A stretch of DNA of 64,000 nt from the NCBI GenBank assembly GCA_016647705.1, contig JAENRU010000464.1:186001-250000 (forward strand). The letters run 5' to 3'. A model generated the notes under the pieces. The model saw only the letters and a list, made by a program, of their open reading frames with translations. It did no database searches and was not told where the DNA came from. This document shows, one piece after another, positions 23,880-36,530 of the stretch. Made by a program: the position numbers and the translations under genes. This DNA is from Eucommia ulmoides. Its lineage: Eukaryota > Streptophyta > Magnoliopsida > Garryales > Eucommiaceae. Positions within the stretch are counted from its first letter, which is position 1. Each line of letters starts with the position of its first letter.

Positions 23880-25667
23880 AGTTCTTATTTGTTAGCATAC
23901 AAATAAGGAAAGAAAATGGGAACATAATCAAAACAGTGTACCAAAACAGTACAAAACCAAAAAAAAAAAAAAAAAAACAAAAAAAACAAAAAAACCAACT
24001 GTTGCAGAATGAGAGAAACAAAAACAAAACCGAGAACAAAAAAGATTATGGGATAGAAACAGAGAACATCAATGACACTGGATGATATATTGTCTTTCGT
24101 TTTTAAAGAATATTAGCACTAACCTTTTCTATTGAACATCAACGACACCAAGGAAAAATAAAGAAGAGAAGAGGCAACATCAATGGTCGGAGAGACACCA
24201 AAGGAAAAATTAAAATTCGTTATCATGGATATAAGATCACAAAAACTTAGCTGATAAAGATTTTGAGAAACAACAGTTCACAAAAGAAAATAAGTGTTTG
24301 GCACACAACTCCAAGAGCAAATCTTTTCATTTAAAATGTCATATACTATAATTAACTGAAACAAAATTTGAAGGAGAAAAACTTACCAATATATGTTCAT
24401 TAAAAACAACAATAGGAAATCTAGAGGAAATACTTAGACAAAAAGCAAACAAAAAAAAAATAATAAAAAAATCATTAAGTTGAACAAACTCAAGAAATAT
24501 TGCAAGTATTCAAAGATCATTTGTATATAGTTGCTAAAAAATTACCTTGAACTAAATTAATCGAACCTGAGTCTGATGGCTACACACTAGATACTCTGGG
24601 AACATAGTAGAAACAATACACAAGAACATAAATTGTAACACGAACACAAGAACATATACAAAAGTCTTACAAAATCACTTACATGCAATTAAGAACCTCT
24701 GAATTCTGGTATTGGATCTAAATAATGAGGTGGAGGCAAAAATTTGTCTGAATTTCAAATATTTCAAACAACCATTAAACGATGTTAAAAGATCTTAACA
24801 CTAACAGTTATGGTAATTAACTTATTTTCAAGGACAACGAAGATCTAAATTAAAACCATAAAGTAGAAATTAAATTTTAGAAGAAGGAGCTTACGAAGAT
24901 GGAGTTTGACATCCTGATTTGAAGCCATGGATTGAATCACGAAGCTAGAATTGTTATGGACTTGAGGTAACATCGGGAGAAGATGACGATAGCGATGGAC
25001 GAAGATGAGAGAACGAAGTGGATGCTTAAGACGAAGAAGGCAATGAAGGTCGTGAGAGATTGATAGGGTTTCTGAGCAACGATAGAGAGAAAATGGTCTG
25101 GAGATAGTATTGTGAGATTGATGGAATTAGGGCATAATAACACCGACTTATCCAGCCTTTGATGCATCTCCATCGTCGGTTGGATGCTTCACAGTTGTAG
25201 ATCAACTGCAATCTTCCTACAACACGAGAGCAACACCGGGAACCATGATGAAGCAGTACCTAAGAAAGAGAGAGATCGAGAGTGAGATGATTCATATTAG
25301 AGAGTAGAACAAAAAATAGGGTACTGGATGCTAGGGTTGATAAAGGAGATGGAAGCCTTGAAATCTTCAATGATTTGGACGATAAGAGCGCGAACACAAA
25401 ATTTAGACCCAATGCCTTTTTTTCCATTTTATTTTAGTTCAGTTCAACGCCCATTCATGTTAATGACCAATTAATCACACTTTGAAATAATAAACATGAT
25501 AAAAACTACCAACTTATTATCACGTTTTATTAAAATAATGAGATAAAAAGTACTTACTATCACATAATAAATATTAAATGAGATTATATGCCACTTATCA
25601 CGGTTTATTCAAAAAATGAGATAAATTATATTTACTCAGTGTGATAAAAAGTCTTTTTCTTGTAGTG
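23880..25667. mobile_element. CACTA-type terminus with subterminal repeats (one end seen)
   Basis: At 25653-25667 the + strand reads TTTTTCTTGTAGTG, the reverse complement of the CACTACAAGAAAAA terminus common to plant CACTA elements. Just inside (25500-25640), words such as ATCACG(G)TTTATT and AATGAGATAAA repeat, as in CACTA subterminal regions. A matching left terminus was not found, so the left limit is only the edge of unassigned sequence. Poly(A)-like runs occur near 23960. No transposase seen. Confidence 0.5.
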
Positions 25668-25835
25668 AGATCTAGTTGTATTTTTTTTTTTCATACGAAC
25701 GTAGGATTTGGAATTTTCTCAAATTCTAGATTTTATATGTGGATAGAGATAGAGAGAGAACAAGGTGGTAGACGTCATCTAGTGTGCGACAGATTATTGA
25801 GAACACAACGGTGGAAGTCTAGCCAGTTATGAGAG

Positions 25836-25840
<5 letters not shown>

Positions 25841-25866
<26 letters not shown>

Positions 25867-25867
25867 A
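25841..25867. repeat. (GA)n microsatellite
   Basis: Pure GA dinucleotide run of about 26 bp. Confidence 0.95.
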
Positions 25868-26519
25868 CGATTGAAAAATAAAGGGGAATATTATGGTTTC
25901 TTCATTATATATCCAATGCCACATTCGTCCTTTTATTGTTTGTTTTCAACTACCAAAGACTCAAAAATAAGTTACTTGTACGTATTGGATTAAAAAACAA
26001 TCGAACTATTTAATATTTGGTTTAATTTCTACATTAATTCTTAAATAAGAGTTAAACAATAAGAAATTAAAAAATAAAATCAAATATTAGCTAACGAAAA
26101 TGTATACTTATTGTCATACATTTACAGGGTGGAAAACAATAAATGTTACAACCAAACATGTTTCTTTGTTTCTGTTCTCATAAATTAAATGAAACAATTT
26201 CATAACAATAAATGGTCGTTACCAAACGTGTTTCTGTTACCAAAATTCTTGGAGGCTAGATCAAATTAATTAGGACTAGAAAGAGAAAAGTAGAAACACA
26301 AACCTAACGCCACCTAAGTTCCCACACTTGCAAGTAATAAAATTTAAACAATTTGGTTTTGAAGAAGAAAATATAACTTGATGTATATTTTCATATATAA
26401 AAGAGAAATCATCACCTTACACTTAAGAAAAACAGGAATTAGGGTTTTTCATAAATTAAAAGGGTTTCAAAAGTTGGCTAAACTGAAGCAAGCGCTCAAA
26501 CTATACATATTACATGTTA
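25868..26519. other. Gene-free AT-rich stretch
   Basis: No gene or repeat boundary recognised. Confidence 0.5.
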
Positions 26520-26524
26520 GATGG

Positions 26525-26864
26525 TGGAAGGTGGTCTTAGACCTCTCTCAACCCCAAAAGCTTACTCATGAAGTGAGGTTTTCTCTTACATTTATAACCA
26601 GAACATCAACCCCTTCTACATCTAATGTAAAATAAATCCAACAATCGACCTCTTACATGTCAGGCTTTTGTTCAACTAACCCTTGATCAGTCTCTCATGT
26701 TGTGGCTATTGAGCCATAATTGTAGGAACTTGAGATTTGATACTAATGTAGGGTGGTCTTGGACCTCTTTCAACCCGAAATCTGGATTGTGAGGTGAGAC
26801 TTTCCCTTACGCTTATAATTAGATCACCAGCCTCTTTCATATCTGATGTGGGATAAATCCAACA
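26525..26864 (-). mobile_element. TRIM (miniature LTR retrotransposon)
   Basis: Two direct repeats of about 118 bp (26525-26643 and 26747-26864) enclose only about 103 bp. On the minus strand each LTR begins TGTTGGATTTAT and the right one ends CCCTACA. It is followed by TTAGTATCAAATC (26734-26746), a degenerate tRNA-iMet primer site. AAGAGGT before the left LTR serves as polypurine tract. The flanking pentamers GATGG and GGTGA match at three positions. The LTRs have diverged, so the copy is old. Confidence 0.75.
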
Positions 26865-26871
26865 GGTGATA

Positions 26872-29800
26872 TCAAATAAATAAAATAATATAAACTGTAA
26901 TATCTTTGTGTTAGAATATTCACAAACTCTAATATCATATTTATGAACGGAAGAAGAGATAATCTATAAAAAATATTATCTTTACTTAAAACACATATAA
27001 TAATATAAGAGATAACACACATAAGTTTGACAACTAAAAAATTCAACTAATTTATCGACTGATTTTTTTCTTCCATTTGAACTTTGTTTTTTGTTTGGTC
27101 TTGGATTTGGAATCATTTATGAACAGAGGAGGAGACAATCTATAAAAAAATACTAACTTTACTTAAAACTCATATAATAATGTAAGGGACAACACACATA
27201 AGTTTCACAACTCATAAAAATTCTACTCAACTCCACTTCTCTCCTCTACTTTACCTCTCTATTTATACTACATGATGTTTATATATCCATACAACATTTG
27301 TAACTCCTATAAGATTGAAAGATACCATAAAAAATTCTTTATTACATTTAGTCACCACTATCACCATTAACTCACTTATATCTATTGTTAGTGAGCCACT
27401 AATTCACGAACAAAAATCAAATTACTAAATAAATTTTATTATTTCTAACATCCCACCTTAAACTTGATTTTGCACATCCATTTCCTTTTCTTGCAATTCT
27501 CCATGATCAGGGGCTCAGAAATAATTTTCTTAGTCAAGTTTCCATTATCTTCAACTGCAATAAGATATTTTACCATATCCCTCAATGTTCAGACCTTGAA
27601 AAATTTCTTCTTATTTAGTAATGAAATTCTTTCTTTTCTTTCACACATGTGGCAAGACTTTGAGGGCCTGTTTGGTAATCGTTTCGTGCTCATCCCATGC
27701 AGTGGGATGGGATGGAAATTTTGTTTCCTTCTTGGTAGTATAATCGCGTTTGGTAACGATATAATTCTATTTTGATTTCAGAACAGAATCGCATTTCGTA
27801 ACAACAAAAATTAAGAATGAACCCTAGAAATCAAGAATTAACCCTAAATTACAATCAAGAAATTATCAAAGAATCGAACCCTAAACCACAATAAAGAAAT
27901 TATCAAGCAATCGAACGCTAAACCACAATAAAGAAATCATTAAGAAATCACCAAGATAAAGAACCCTAAACTCCAATCGAAATCGAAATCCTAAACCCCA
28001 ATCGAAATCAAAATCAAAATTTTAAACCTCAATCGAAACCCTAATTGAATTGAAATCGAGACCCCAATAAGAATCAAAATTGAAACCCTAATCAAAATCG
28101 ATGAAATCGAAATACCCTATATCGAAATCGATTTCGACAAAATTGAAATCGATTTCGATTTAGGGTCGAAATCAAAATTAAAATACCCTAAATGGAAATC
28201 GATTTCAACTACCCTAAATCGAAATCAATTTCAACGAAATCGAAACCGATTTTGATTTAGGGTCGAAATCGAAATTGAAATAGCTTAAATTGAAATGGAT
28301 TTTGACGAAATCGATTTAGGGTCAAATAAGGAAAACGACAAAATCAATTTCGATTTAGTGTCGAAATCAAAATTGATGTCAATTTAGGGTCAAACAAGGA
28401 AATCGACGATAAACAAGAAATTGACGAGGAGGAACAGAGGAACACGATGATGGTCCAGGACGTGGAACACAACGATGAAGAGGAGTAGGACGGACAAGGA
28501 GGAGGAAGAGGATGGAGGAGGAGGTCCAGATATACGCTGAAGAACACATTGAAGAAGAAGAAAAATGAATAAAAGAGAGAGAGAGAGAAAAAAAAAATGG
28601 CTTAAAGAAATGGAAACATAGACCTCATTAACAATTTCGGAAATACCGAGAGCGTCCCCTTTTTTTGGGATGGGAATGGGCGGAAACAATTTTTTTTTTG
28701 TTTCTCACTCTTAATAAAAAGTGAGAATGATTCTAGATTTTGGGATGAGAATGGGAACAGAAACAGATTTACCAAATGCTATGCCCAAACATAAATCCCA
28801 AAAATCTGAAAATGGGATGCGGATTTTTGAGATGAAAACAGTTACCAAACGGGGCCTGATTTTTTACTTTCTTAAATTTCTTGTGCGTACCTCGAACAAG
28901 TTCTTCTGGATCAAAATAATATTTCATGTTGATCCAACTTGTATCACTTAAATATTCTTCACACCAATTTTTTCACCAAATTCATGAAATTTCTATTGAA
29001 CTAATGATCATCCATAAATTTGTGATTAATTTTCATGAATTCTTTATTCGTATTTTTCTTTAGAAAATAGTTTTCCATCCTAAATTCACCAACCTCCACA
29101 ATATTTTGGTGAATTTTATTTCGTTCTGTAATTCTTTTGAGTTGAAAGAGATTTTTTATTTTTTATTTATTTATTTTTTTGCTGCGAAGAAAACAACATA
29201 ATCAATTTTTCTTCACAAAAAACTATTTTTTTTCCTTCTTGAAATTCATCCCTTTTTGTTTCCTTATTACGATTCTCTTCTTCCACCTCGAATGGAATTT
29301 CTTCTTTGCAAATGCTTGGAGTTATTTCTTCTTCAATTTAGAATGCCACATGTTCACTTCTTGATCATTAAATTTCTTCCTGGACTTGGATCTCTACAAT
29401 TTGTGCACCTTCATTGCCCAAACAGTCTTCGTTATTCTCATTTGGAGAATCTTCACATTCTTCATCAATGACTTCATCATCTTCAAAATATTGTATCAAA
29501 TACTCCACGGGTAAATATTCATTTGCACGATTACTGGAAACATTATCTAGTTTCTTCCAAATCTCATGTAGAAATTTCAATTCTCCAAGTACATTCTAAA
29601 TCTATGAATAATGAATGACCTTTCTCCGAGTTCAAAGTTCTTTTTCTTCTTTCTTTTCTTGGAAATTTCTCTCCAAACCAATACTTGGTTCTTCTCAAAT
29701 CACATCCCATACATTGCACGCCCTCAAATATGATGTTAGAATATTTGTCATTCTCTTGTAATTTGAGAATATCAACTTCTCACACAATAAGTACATCTTG

Positions 29801-30297
29801 AATGATTATTCCGAGATCTTTGCCACTCCGAGGATATCATTGGCTCTGATATCACTGTTACATGAATAAACTAATATAAATTCCTATATCTCTATATTGA
29901 AAATTCACAAAGATACCGTATTTCTATAGAATTACATATATGGACGGAGGAGGGTGACACTCTTTAAAGAAATACTGTCTTTACTCAAAATTCCTATAAC
30001 AATATAGGAGACAATTCAAATGAGCTTCACAACTCACAAAACTCAACTCAACTCCACTTCTTTATTTTATTTTCTCTCTCTATTTATACTACATTTTTTT
30101 TAAAGGCTTATACTACATGATGATCTAAAAAATACCATAATGTTAATCATTTATTACATTTGCTAATTAGTATCAACATTAACTCATATAACTTATATCT
30201 ATGATCATTTATCCATTTATTACCCACTGATTTATTAATTACCCACTAACTTATTAATAAATATCAAACTACTAAATAAGATTTATTATTTTCAATA
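26872..30297 (-). mobile_element. Small non-autonomous copia-like LTR element F
   Basis: LTRs are about 26872-27450 and 29856-30297. On the minus strand the 5' LTR (right) is followed by TGATATCAGAGCC (29842-29854), a near-perfect tRNA-iMet primer site. The 3' LTR (left) is preceded by AAGTTTAAGGTGGGA (27451-27465). The left LTR is longer because a block of about 150 bp is duplicated inside it (about 26935-27050 and 27118-27235). Apart from a 1.2-kb MITE, the interior is about 1.2 kb and no gag or pol motif was recognised. A minus-strand acidic open frame (29368-29580) matches nothing I know. Flanking TGATA/TGATG may be the target duplication. Confidence 0.75.
27664..28856. mobile_element. 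TIR element/MITE inside F, TSD TGA
   Basis: The ends GGGCCTGTTTGGTAATCGTTT and, inverted, GGCCCCGTTTGGTAACTGTTT are flanked on both sides by TGA (27661-27663, 28857-28859). Ends with TGTTTGG and a 3-bp T-N-A target duplication suggest PIF/Harbinger (Tourist-like). The interior (about 27800-28400) is packed with AATCGAAATCGA words and scattered CCCTAAA units. There is no transposase. Confidence 0.72.
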
Positions 30298-30683
30298 TGA
30301 TGTTTGGATTAGGTTGTAGGAAAACCATTTTGAAAAAGAAGGCCATAGACCTTTTCATCACCACCATGTTGAACAAGTTGTAATTCATTATGTTATATAG
30401 AGTTGAAACTTTCATCTATCAATTCATTATTTTCACTAGTGTTAGGGGACGTTCAACTTTCATCTATCAATGCATTACTTTTATGTCATCCACTGTATTT
30501 AAAACTGTTTCTCAAATTTTGACCAAATGGATTTCCTTTACTAAACATCCTTATTCCGAAGTCTTGCAATAAACAATAAAATTTATCATGAATTAAATAT
30601 GCCCTATTTTTATTTATTTTTTATTTTTTTATTTTTTGTCTTAAATATATGAATATCCCTTGACGTTTTGGAATACTGGAGTT
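30298..30683. other. Gene-free stretch
   Basis: A short duplicated phrase AACTTTCATCTATCAAT occurs at about 30406 and 30453. Nothing coding is supported. Confidence 0.45.
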
Positions 30684-31731
30684 GGGAAAATTGATTTTTT
30701 AATCCTTCTCGATATTTAAGTGTTCTTGATATTTAGTATTCAACACATTTGGTCACTAAACTATTAAATTAATTTTAATATGGTCCAAATTTCTTATTTT
30801 ACCCTTAAAATTAATTACACATATTTCCTTATGCAATTTTTATTTTATATTTTTCTCTCCCTTTTTCTCCAGGAAAAAGCACAGCCGGCGTAGCCGTCAC
30901 TGACGGTTCCGACGACTCTCTCTCTTTCTCTGGCAACAACATAATACATTAAAAAAAAAAACACTATCAATCCCTGCCTCAACCCCCTCATCCTGCAACT
31001 TCCGGCCACCATCCCATTTTCTCTGCCCCCGTTGCATGCGCTGACTATCCCTATCCCGCTATCTCCATTTCTCCTCCACCTCCTCTTCTTCTTCTTTTCA
31101 CACCCACCATTCAAGCTCGGATATAGAAAAATTTGACTTTTGATCTGCAGATCTATGGCTCAAATATGTAGATCTGGGCATGTACACACACACACACATT
31201 TCATGGATTGATAGATAGAGAGAAATGGGTGTAATAACAAAAAACGAATAGAGAGAAATAGGGATGGGAATAATAGAAGAATGAGAAGAATAAGAGGAGG
31301 GAAAAAAGTGAAAACGGCGGGACCTGAATAAGCGGTGGTTGCAGCAGGGGACAGAGGAGGTGAGGTGATGGCGGATGTTGCAGGGTGAGGAGATTGAGGT
31401 TGGGGTGATAGTGTAATATTTTTTGAATGTGTTGTTTTTGTTATTTTCTTTTTTTGCTAGAGAGAGAAAGAGATTGGAATCGCCACAGTCGGCACCAGGT
31501 TGCGCTAGCGACGATTTTCACTAGAAAGAAGAGAGAAAGAATAGGTAGAAAAATATAAAATGAGAAGTTTATATGGAAATATGTGTAATTAATTTAAGGG
31601 TAAAATAGTGAATTTTGACCATATTGAAACCAATTTAATTGTTTAGGGACCAAATTTGTCAAGCGCTAAATATCATGGACCACTTAAACGCCCACCCCAA
31701 GCTTGAAGGACCGCAAAAGTCATTTTTCCAT
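30684..31731. mobile_element. Long-TIR (Mutator-like/foldback) element
   Basis: The outer 150-180 bp on each side are inverted copies. Reading inward, both give TTTGGTC-CTAAAC, then CAATATGGTC or its variant, TTTTACCCTTAAA and AATTACACATATTTCC. Inside are CT-rich sequence and GCCGGCG-type patches. No transposase or clear target duplication. It is about 1.05 kb. Confidence 0.62.
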
Positions 31732-31914
31732 AGACTTTTAATATTTTACATCAATACATTATTATTTAATTCCAACTTCCTTTTATTTATTTGTTTGTTA
31801 ATTCTCTCTACCCTACTGATCTTCATTTGAGCTTTGCCAGATTGTATGTTTAATCTTTTAAATTTTACATTTATTTCGATCCCATAAAAAAATAAAAATA
31901 CTGTTAATAATTTT

Positions 31915-32432
31915 AAACAAAATATGAGGAAAGCATAAATTGTGTCAAGAATGTGCCTATGTTTGTGTTCGACTCGTCCAGTTTGTTGAGATGTACCAGG
32001 ACACGAGTAGTGAGAGAGCGTGCCATTTTTGTGAGGTAGATTAGAAAAACATGATATTTGTATTTTGCTGCATTATTTGAGTGAAAACCTTTGATATTTC
32101 TAGAAATTTGAGTTTGAAGCATAGAAGAAAACTAAGAATATATTTGGAATAGTTCTAATGGATTTTTCATAAGGAATAACCATGTATATCGAGAGTAGTC
32201 ATCCACAATGATAACAAAGTAACTATAACCACCCATGGCATAAGGAGAAGCCCCCCAAATATCTGAATGAACTAGATCAAAAGGTGAAAGAGAAATAGAC
32301 TAACTCTTATTGAAAGGTAGGGCTAGTTATTTTGCAAGTTGACAATGGATCCAGATAGAGGACTTATACTGAAATGAACCTAACAAACCGCTAAAGATAA
32401 GCGATTTGAGTCGACTAGATAAAGTATGGATG
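31915..32432 (-). pseudogene. pol: Ty1/copia integrase fragment (remnant E)
   Basis: From the right edge the minus strand reads SSRLKSLIFSGLLGSF, a degraded zinc-finger end (HCQLAK), then SISLSPFDLVHSDIWG, SYFVIIVDDYSRYTWLFL and, after a frame change, SHYSCPGTSQQTGRVE and KHRHILDT. These are copia integrase core phrases, including catalytic D (HSD) and the VE position. Stops follow HCQLAK, NKS and IYS. The reading stops exactly where the LTR of element A begins, so A inserted into it. The other half would lie beyond the window. Confidence 0.82.
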
Positions 32433-33798
32433 TGTCTATTTTTTCACGTCTTAATATACTCGCAAGTGCACGAGGTCAAGTTTTAATATAGTGGACCTTT
32501 TGATCGGATATCGTCCTCTAGGAAACGTGTTTGATTAATTGAATACCGAGATTTACATAGTCTTATATTATCTCGATGGTTCAAGAAATGTTTGAGTTTG
32601 AATAATTAAAAACTAAAAACTATTGGGTTAATTCTAATTAAATGGATTACCTAGGGATTGATTTCATTAACTTAATACATGTTTGACTTTGTTTTATTAT
32701 CAATAACGGTGTTTATCCTATCCGATAATCTAGGTATCTCAAACTCGCTTATTACCTCTCCCGAGTGTAAAATGAGCAATTATATGATTTCGTGGAAATG
32801 TTGAAGTCCCCCTCTAGCGTTTTATATAACACATAGTCACATGAGTCTTGACCCAACCTCATAGATTGCACACTTTCTAATGCCCTCTCGGGTCATTAGA
32901 TTGTCGTGATATGTTTAACTCTAGTCTGAATCCGGGGTTACCTCTCTGGAGTGTCAAACCCCGAATTCTCAAAATCAACCCTAATACCTTAACAAGCAGC
33001 ATATTAAAATTGTAATCGAATGGTAAACACAGTCGGATTTAGACAAACAATCGATAAAGTAACATATATTCACTCAAACATGTATTTACATGCGTTACAT
33101 CAATCCCTAGATAATATTTATCTAGCCTACTATGATCTTAACCATACAAATACTAAAACAAGAAGAATTCATAATCATTTGATATGAAAAGTTATGTTAC
33201 AAAGATAGAAACAAAGAAAGAACGATAAAATCTTAAAGTGGAGTGGTCCAATGTCGCCAAAGATCGTTCCTGAAATGATGCATCTTCTCCAAATGTTGAA
33301 TCTCCTCTTTGAGCTCTCAAGAAATGCTTAAGACTTCAAAATATCTAGAAAATAGATATTTTCTGCATAGAGAGACGACCGCGGTGGTGGTGGTGGTGAG
33401 TTAAGTTAGTTAGCTTCACTGCTGCAGCGGTGAACCAAAACCTAAACTCTCTGTACTTTCACCGCCTCGGCGGTGAATGACCGCTGCGGCGGTGAAACAA
33501 AACCTAGGCTTTCTGGACTTTCACCGCCTCAGTGGTGAATGACCGCTGGGGTGGTGACTTCAGCACAATTCTCCCTATATCTCCGTCTCGGCGGTGGCCT
33601 AACTGCTGCGGCGGTAGGTTTGCTGTTTTGAAACCTCGTTTCTTTCACCGTTTTTCTACCACTTCGCTTGTTTATCACTTGATTACGTCCATACACCTGA
33701 TTTACAGAAAAACAAACAAAAACGCCATAAAATATTAGTAAATCACTTGAAAACTACAAAAATTGACTTAAAAGTAGATATGTATTTTTAACCTATCA
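32433..33798 (-). repeat. 3' LTR of element A
   Basis: It begins (minus) TGATAGGTT and ends near TGTGTC on the + side. It shares the CGCAAGTGCACGAGGTCAAG and TCTCCCGAGTGTAAAATGAG blocks with LTRs of B and D. The left edge is uncertain by a few bases. A cluster of CCGC..GCGG palindromes sits at 33375-33620. Confidence 0.78.
33375..33620. repeat. CACCGCC..GGCGGTG palindrome cluster in LTR A
   Basis: About eight imperfect copies of the palindrome TTCACCGCCTCGGCGGTGAA or its variants with GCTGCGGCGG. They are set in otherwise AT-rich LTR sequence, in the half nearest the LTR start (minus sense). Confidence 0.7.
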
Positions 33799-35819
33799 AA
33801 TACCCCCAAACTTGGAATTTTGTTAGTCCTCGAGCAAAACACCCTAACACTAAAATAAACTAATTGTACTAATTAACTAACTAACTAATAAAAAATGAAT
33901 AAACTTAACAATTAAGAAGTAAACGCATGTGAGTTCCATGTTTAATCGAAGAAACCAAGTTGTTCCTCCCTCAACAGCCCTCAATCAAATCATGTTCGGG
34001 AAATAACACATACCATGTGGTGTTCTATAATTTCAACACTCAATATCAATAAAAACCATTCTAGATCAATTTAAAGTGTGTGTGTGAGAACTCAAATATA
34101 TAACTATCCAAACACCGAATTGGATTATTCAATAACTAAGCTCATGACTAAAACCGTTTAAGGATTAGAAAAACCATATACTTGACTGGGCTCGACTATC
34201 CACTAATGTAGGTTCAGAAATTCAAAGAGATCAATAGGGCTTGGATAGGCATTGGAGAATGTCCAAGGGTATCTCAAGAATAGAAAACAGGTAATCGTTA
34301 TGATTACGATAATTCAACGATACCCGAGGCACAAACGCTTATTGCTACATCTCTCTCGTAACCCCAAATATTTAAAATACAACCCTGAACAAGAATTTAA
34401 GAACTTTGTATTCACTTGTCGAAAGAACGTAAATAAAAACTATATTAACATAGCTTTTTTTTTTTTTTTTTTTCCCTCTTTGAACAACATAACATACCTC
34501 CAAACTTATTCGATTTTGTACAATTTTAGGGGCGTGTATATAGAAATCAAAGAATGACAAGTGAATACACTAATACTGAACCAATAAAAATTCGTCCGAA
34601 ACCCGATTGCTCCTCCCAAGTAGTATAAAATAATGCTAACTTGATTTCACTCGATTCGTGCATTTGGCTTAGCGATAATGGTTTAGAAAAAATTTAATTG
34701 GTTAGGGTATTGATATATGTTCAGAATTGAAAAGGTTATCAGTTTCGACAGGGTAACGAGGGATAAATTTTCAAGATTAGCTTAAAAGGTTCAAGCGATA
34801 TAAATGAAGGCCTAAATCATGCCTCCTGAACTACCTCACCTAGAATTTCGCCCCAAGTTTCCCCCAATCAAGTTCTAAATTCCTCAAACTTGTCATGAAT
34901 TTATTACTGAATGATCGACGTCAAATTGTTCGAATAATTATACAGTGAGTCTATGCTATCGTGCGATTTTAGGATCAAAATGATTTTTACCTAATCGACA
35001 TGCCAAGCACACAAAACACACATGATTGGCATCACCCCCTACCTCGATATACAATCATGGTATAATTTTCATCATCGCAAAATGGCCCAGACAAACTCAA
35101 CAACTCAACACGCAAATACTATTTCATACATAAACATCTCTACATTAAATCCAAACACTAACATACATACACTAATCTAAGCATTTCACATGCAAAAACA
35201 TGAAAATTAAAATAAAACAAAACTATATGTTAAAGTTTACAATATGCATTTAAGCTTCTACAAAACGTAACTAAGCATACATAAAACATACAAATATAAT
35301 ACATCAAAAATTTTGTTCATCCTTTTCTAACAAAAACAAAATTGGATGAACATCCCCCCAAACTTGAACAAGGTAGTGTCCACATTGACCGAACAGTGAA
35401 CCTAATTGCAATATATAGCATTTATGAACATCTCAACAACTCAACACGCAAATACTACTTCATACATAAACATCTCTACATTAAATCCAAACACTAACAT
35501 ACATACACTAATCTAAGCATTTCACATGCAAAATCATGAAAATTAAAATAAAACAAAACTATATGTTAAAGTCTACAATATGCATTTAAGCTTCTACAAA
35601 ACGTAACTAAGCATACATAAAACATACAAATATAATACATCAAAAATGTTGTTCATCCTTTTCTAACAAAAACAAAAATGGATGAACATCCCCCCAAACT
35701 TGAACAAGGTAGTGTCCACATTGACCGAGTAGTGAACCTAATTGCAATATATAGTATTTATGAGAAAAAATTGAGTTTTGAACACATACCTAGGAGATAA
35801 GACATATAAGTCTCACCTT
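33799..35819 (-). other. Element A 3' non-coding region and polypurine tract
   Basis: AGTTTGGGGGTATT before TGATAGG (minus) is the polypurine tract at 33799-33812. The rest is non-coding Athila 3' sequence that aligns in order with the corresponding regions of B and D, for instance the ACCCGAGGCACAAACGCTT block at 34322. Confidence 0.7.
35096..35767. repeat. 336-bp tandem duplication
   Basis: 35096-35431 is repeated head to tail at 35432-35767 with only about nine differences seen by eye. It lies in the 3' non-coding part of element A and includes CCCCCCAAACTTGAACAAGG in each copy. It is absent from the corresponding place in D. Confidence 0.9.
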
Positions 35820-36530
35820 CTACTGTCCACCTGGAGGAACGTCATCGCCACCACTATCTCGTTGGAAAGGAAAGTGTAGCAGTTGCAAGAGGTGTGGCGG
35901 TAATTGCGGCATTTGCGGATAAGCGCTCATGTCAATACCGAGGAGCTCAATAATGATCTGTTGGACTTGATTTTGTTGATGCGTATACTGATCCAGGAAC
36001 ATCCCGAGCTCGGTATTTCAAAGATCTGAATTATATTGCCCTTGGCGAAGAATGCGATAGTCGAGCCGAAAATCCTGGAGCTCCTTATAGACCCTCTCCA
36101 AAGTGACCTTACCGCGAGCCTCAGATGGCCCCACTTCTTCCGCTTCAGGACCTTCCCCTTCTTTAGCTTCTGGCTCCCCCCCTTGTGCTCCGACTTTCCA
36201 CATTCAATTTATCATAGCCAGATCGAGCGGAACGATTGCGGAAAAAGGGATATCCCCGATTATTGATACACCGACCATTCATAATAGGTTAGTCAAAAGC
36301 GAAGGAAATGAAAGACTGACCTTTGTTGTATTGACGACATGAAGAATAGAGGAGTAGATCAAGAATCCAACATTTATAGGCTTACCTGGTTGAATTGAAT
36401 ATAGTGTCATGGCCCTTTCTTTAGAGACGTTCGACAAGTGAGATATCAGGAGAAGGCTTCCGCAAACAAAATGGTGCCAAATTTGAGGGATCATATTGAG
36501 GAACTTAGCTAGGAAAGTGGCTAGACCCAG
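35820..36530 (-). pseudogene. Element A ORF2, 3' half
   Basis: Continuous in phase with its 5' half once B is removed. Phrases FLNMIPQIWHHFV, LSNVSKERAMTLYSI and INVGFLIYSSILHV align with ORF2 of element D (FLKPIPKIWHSFV, FDVSKERAFMLYGI, VNVNWHIYLSIIH). Then come an acidic EAKEGEGPEAEEVGPSEA linker and a glutamine-rich end. Several stops are present. This is the Athila-specific ORF in the env position; no signal peptide or membrane span is seen. Confidence 0.78.

Noticed and set aside
27780..28400. Interstitial telomere array
   Set aside because: CCCTAAA units are scattered among AATCGAA words, not in tandem, and lie inside a MITE.
29368..29580. Acidic 70-codon minus-strand frame inside element F
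   Set aside because: Matches no gag or known motif; may be a chance frame in a non-coding interior.
30390..30572. Sixty-codon + strand open frame
   Set aside because: Contains a duplicated phrase and no conserved domain; not supportable as a gene.
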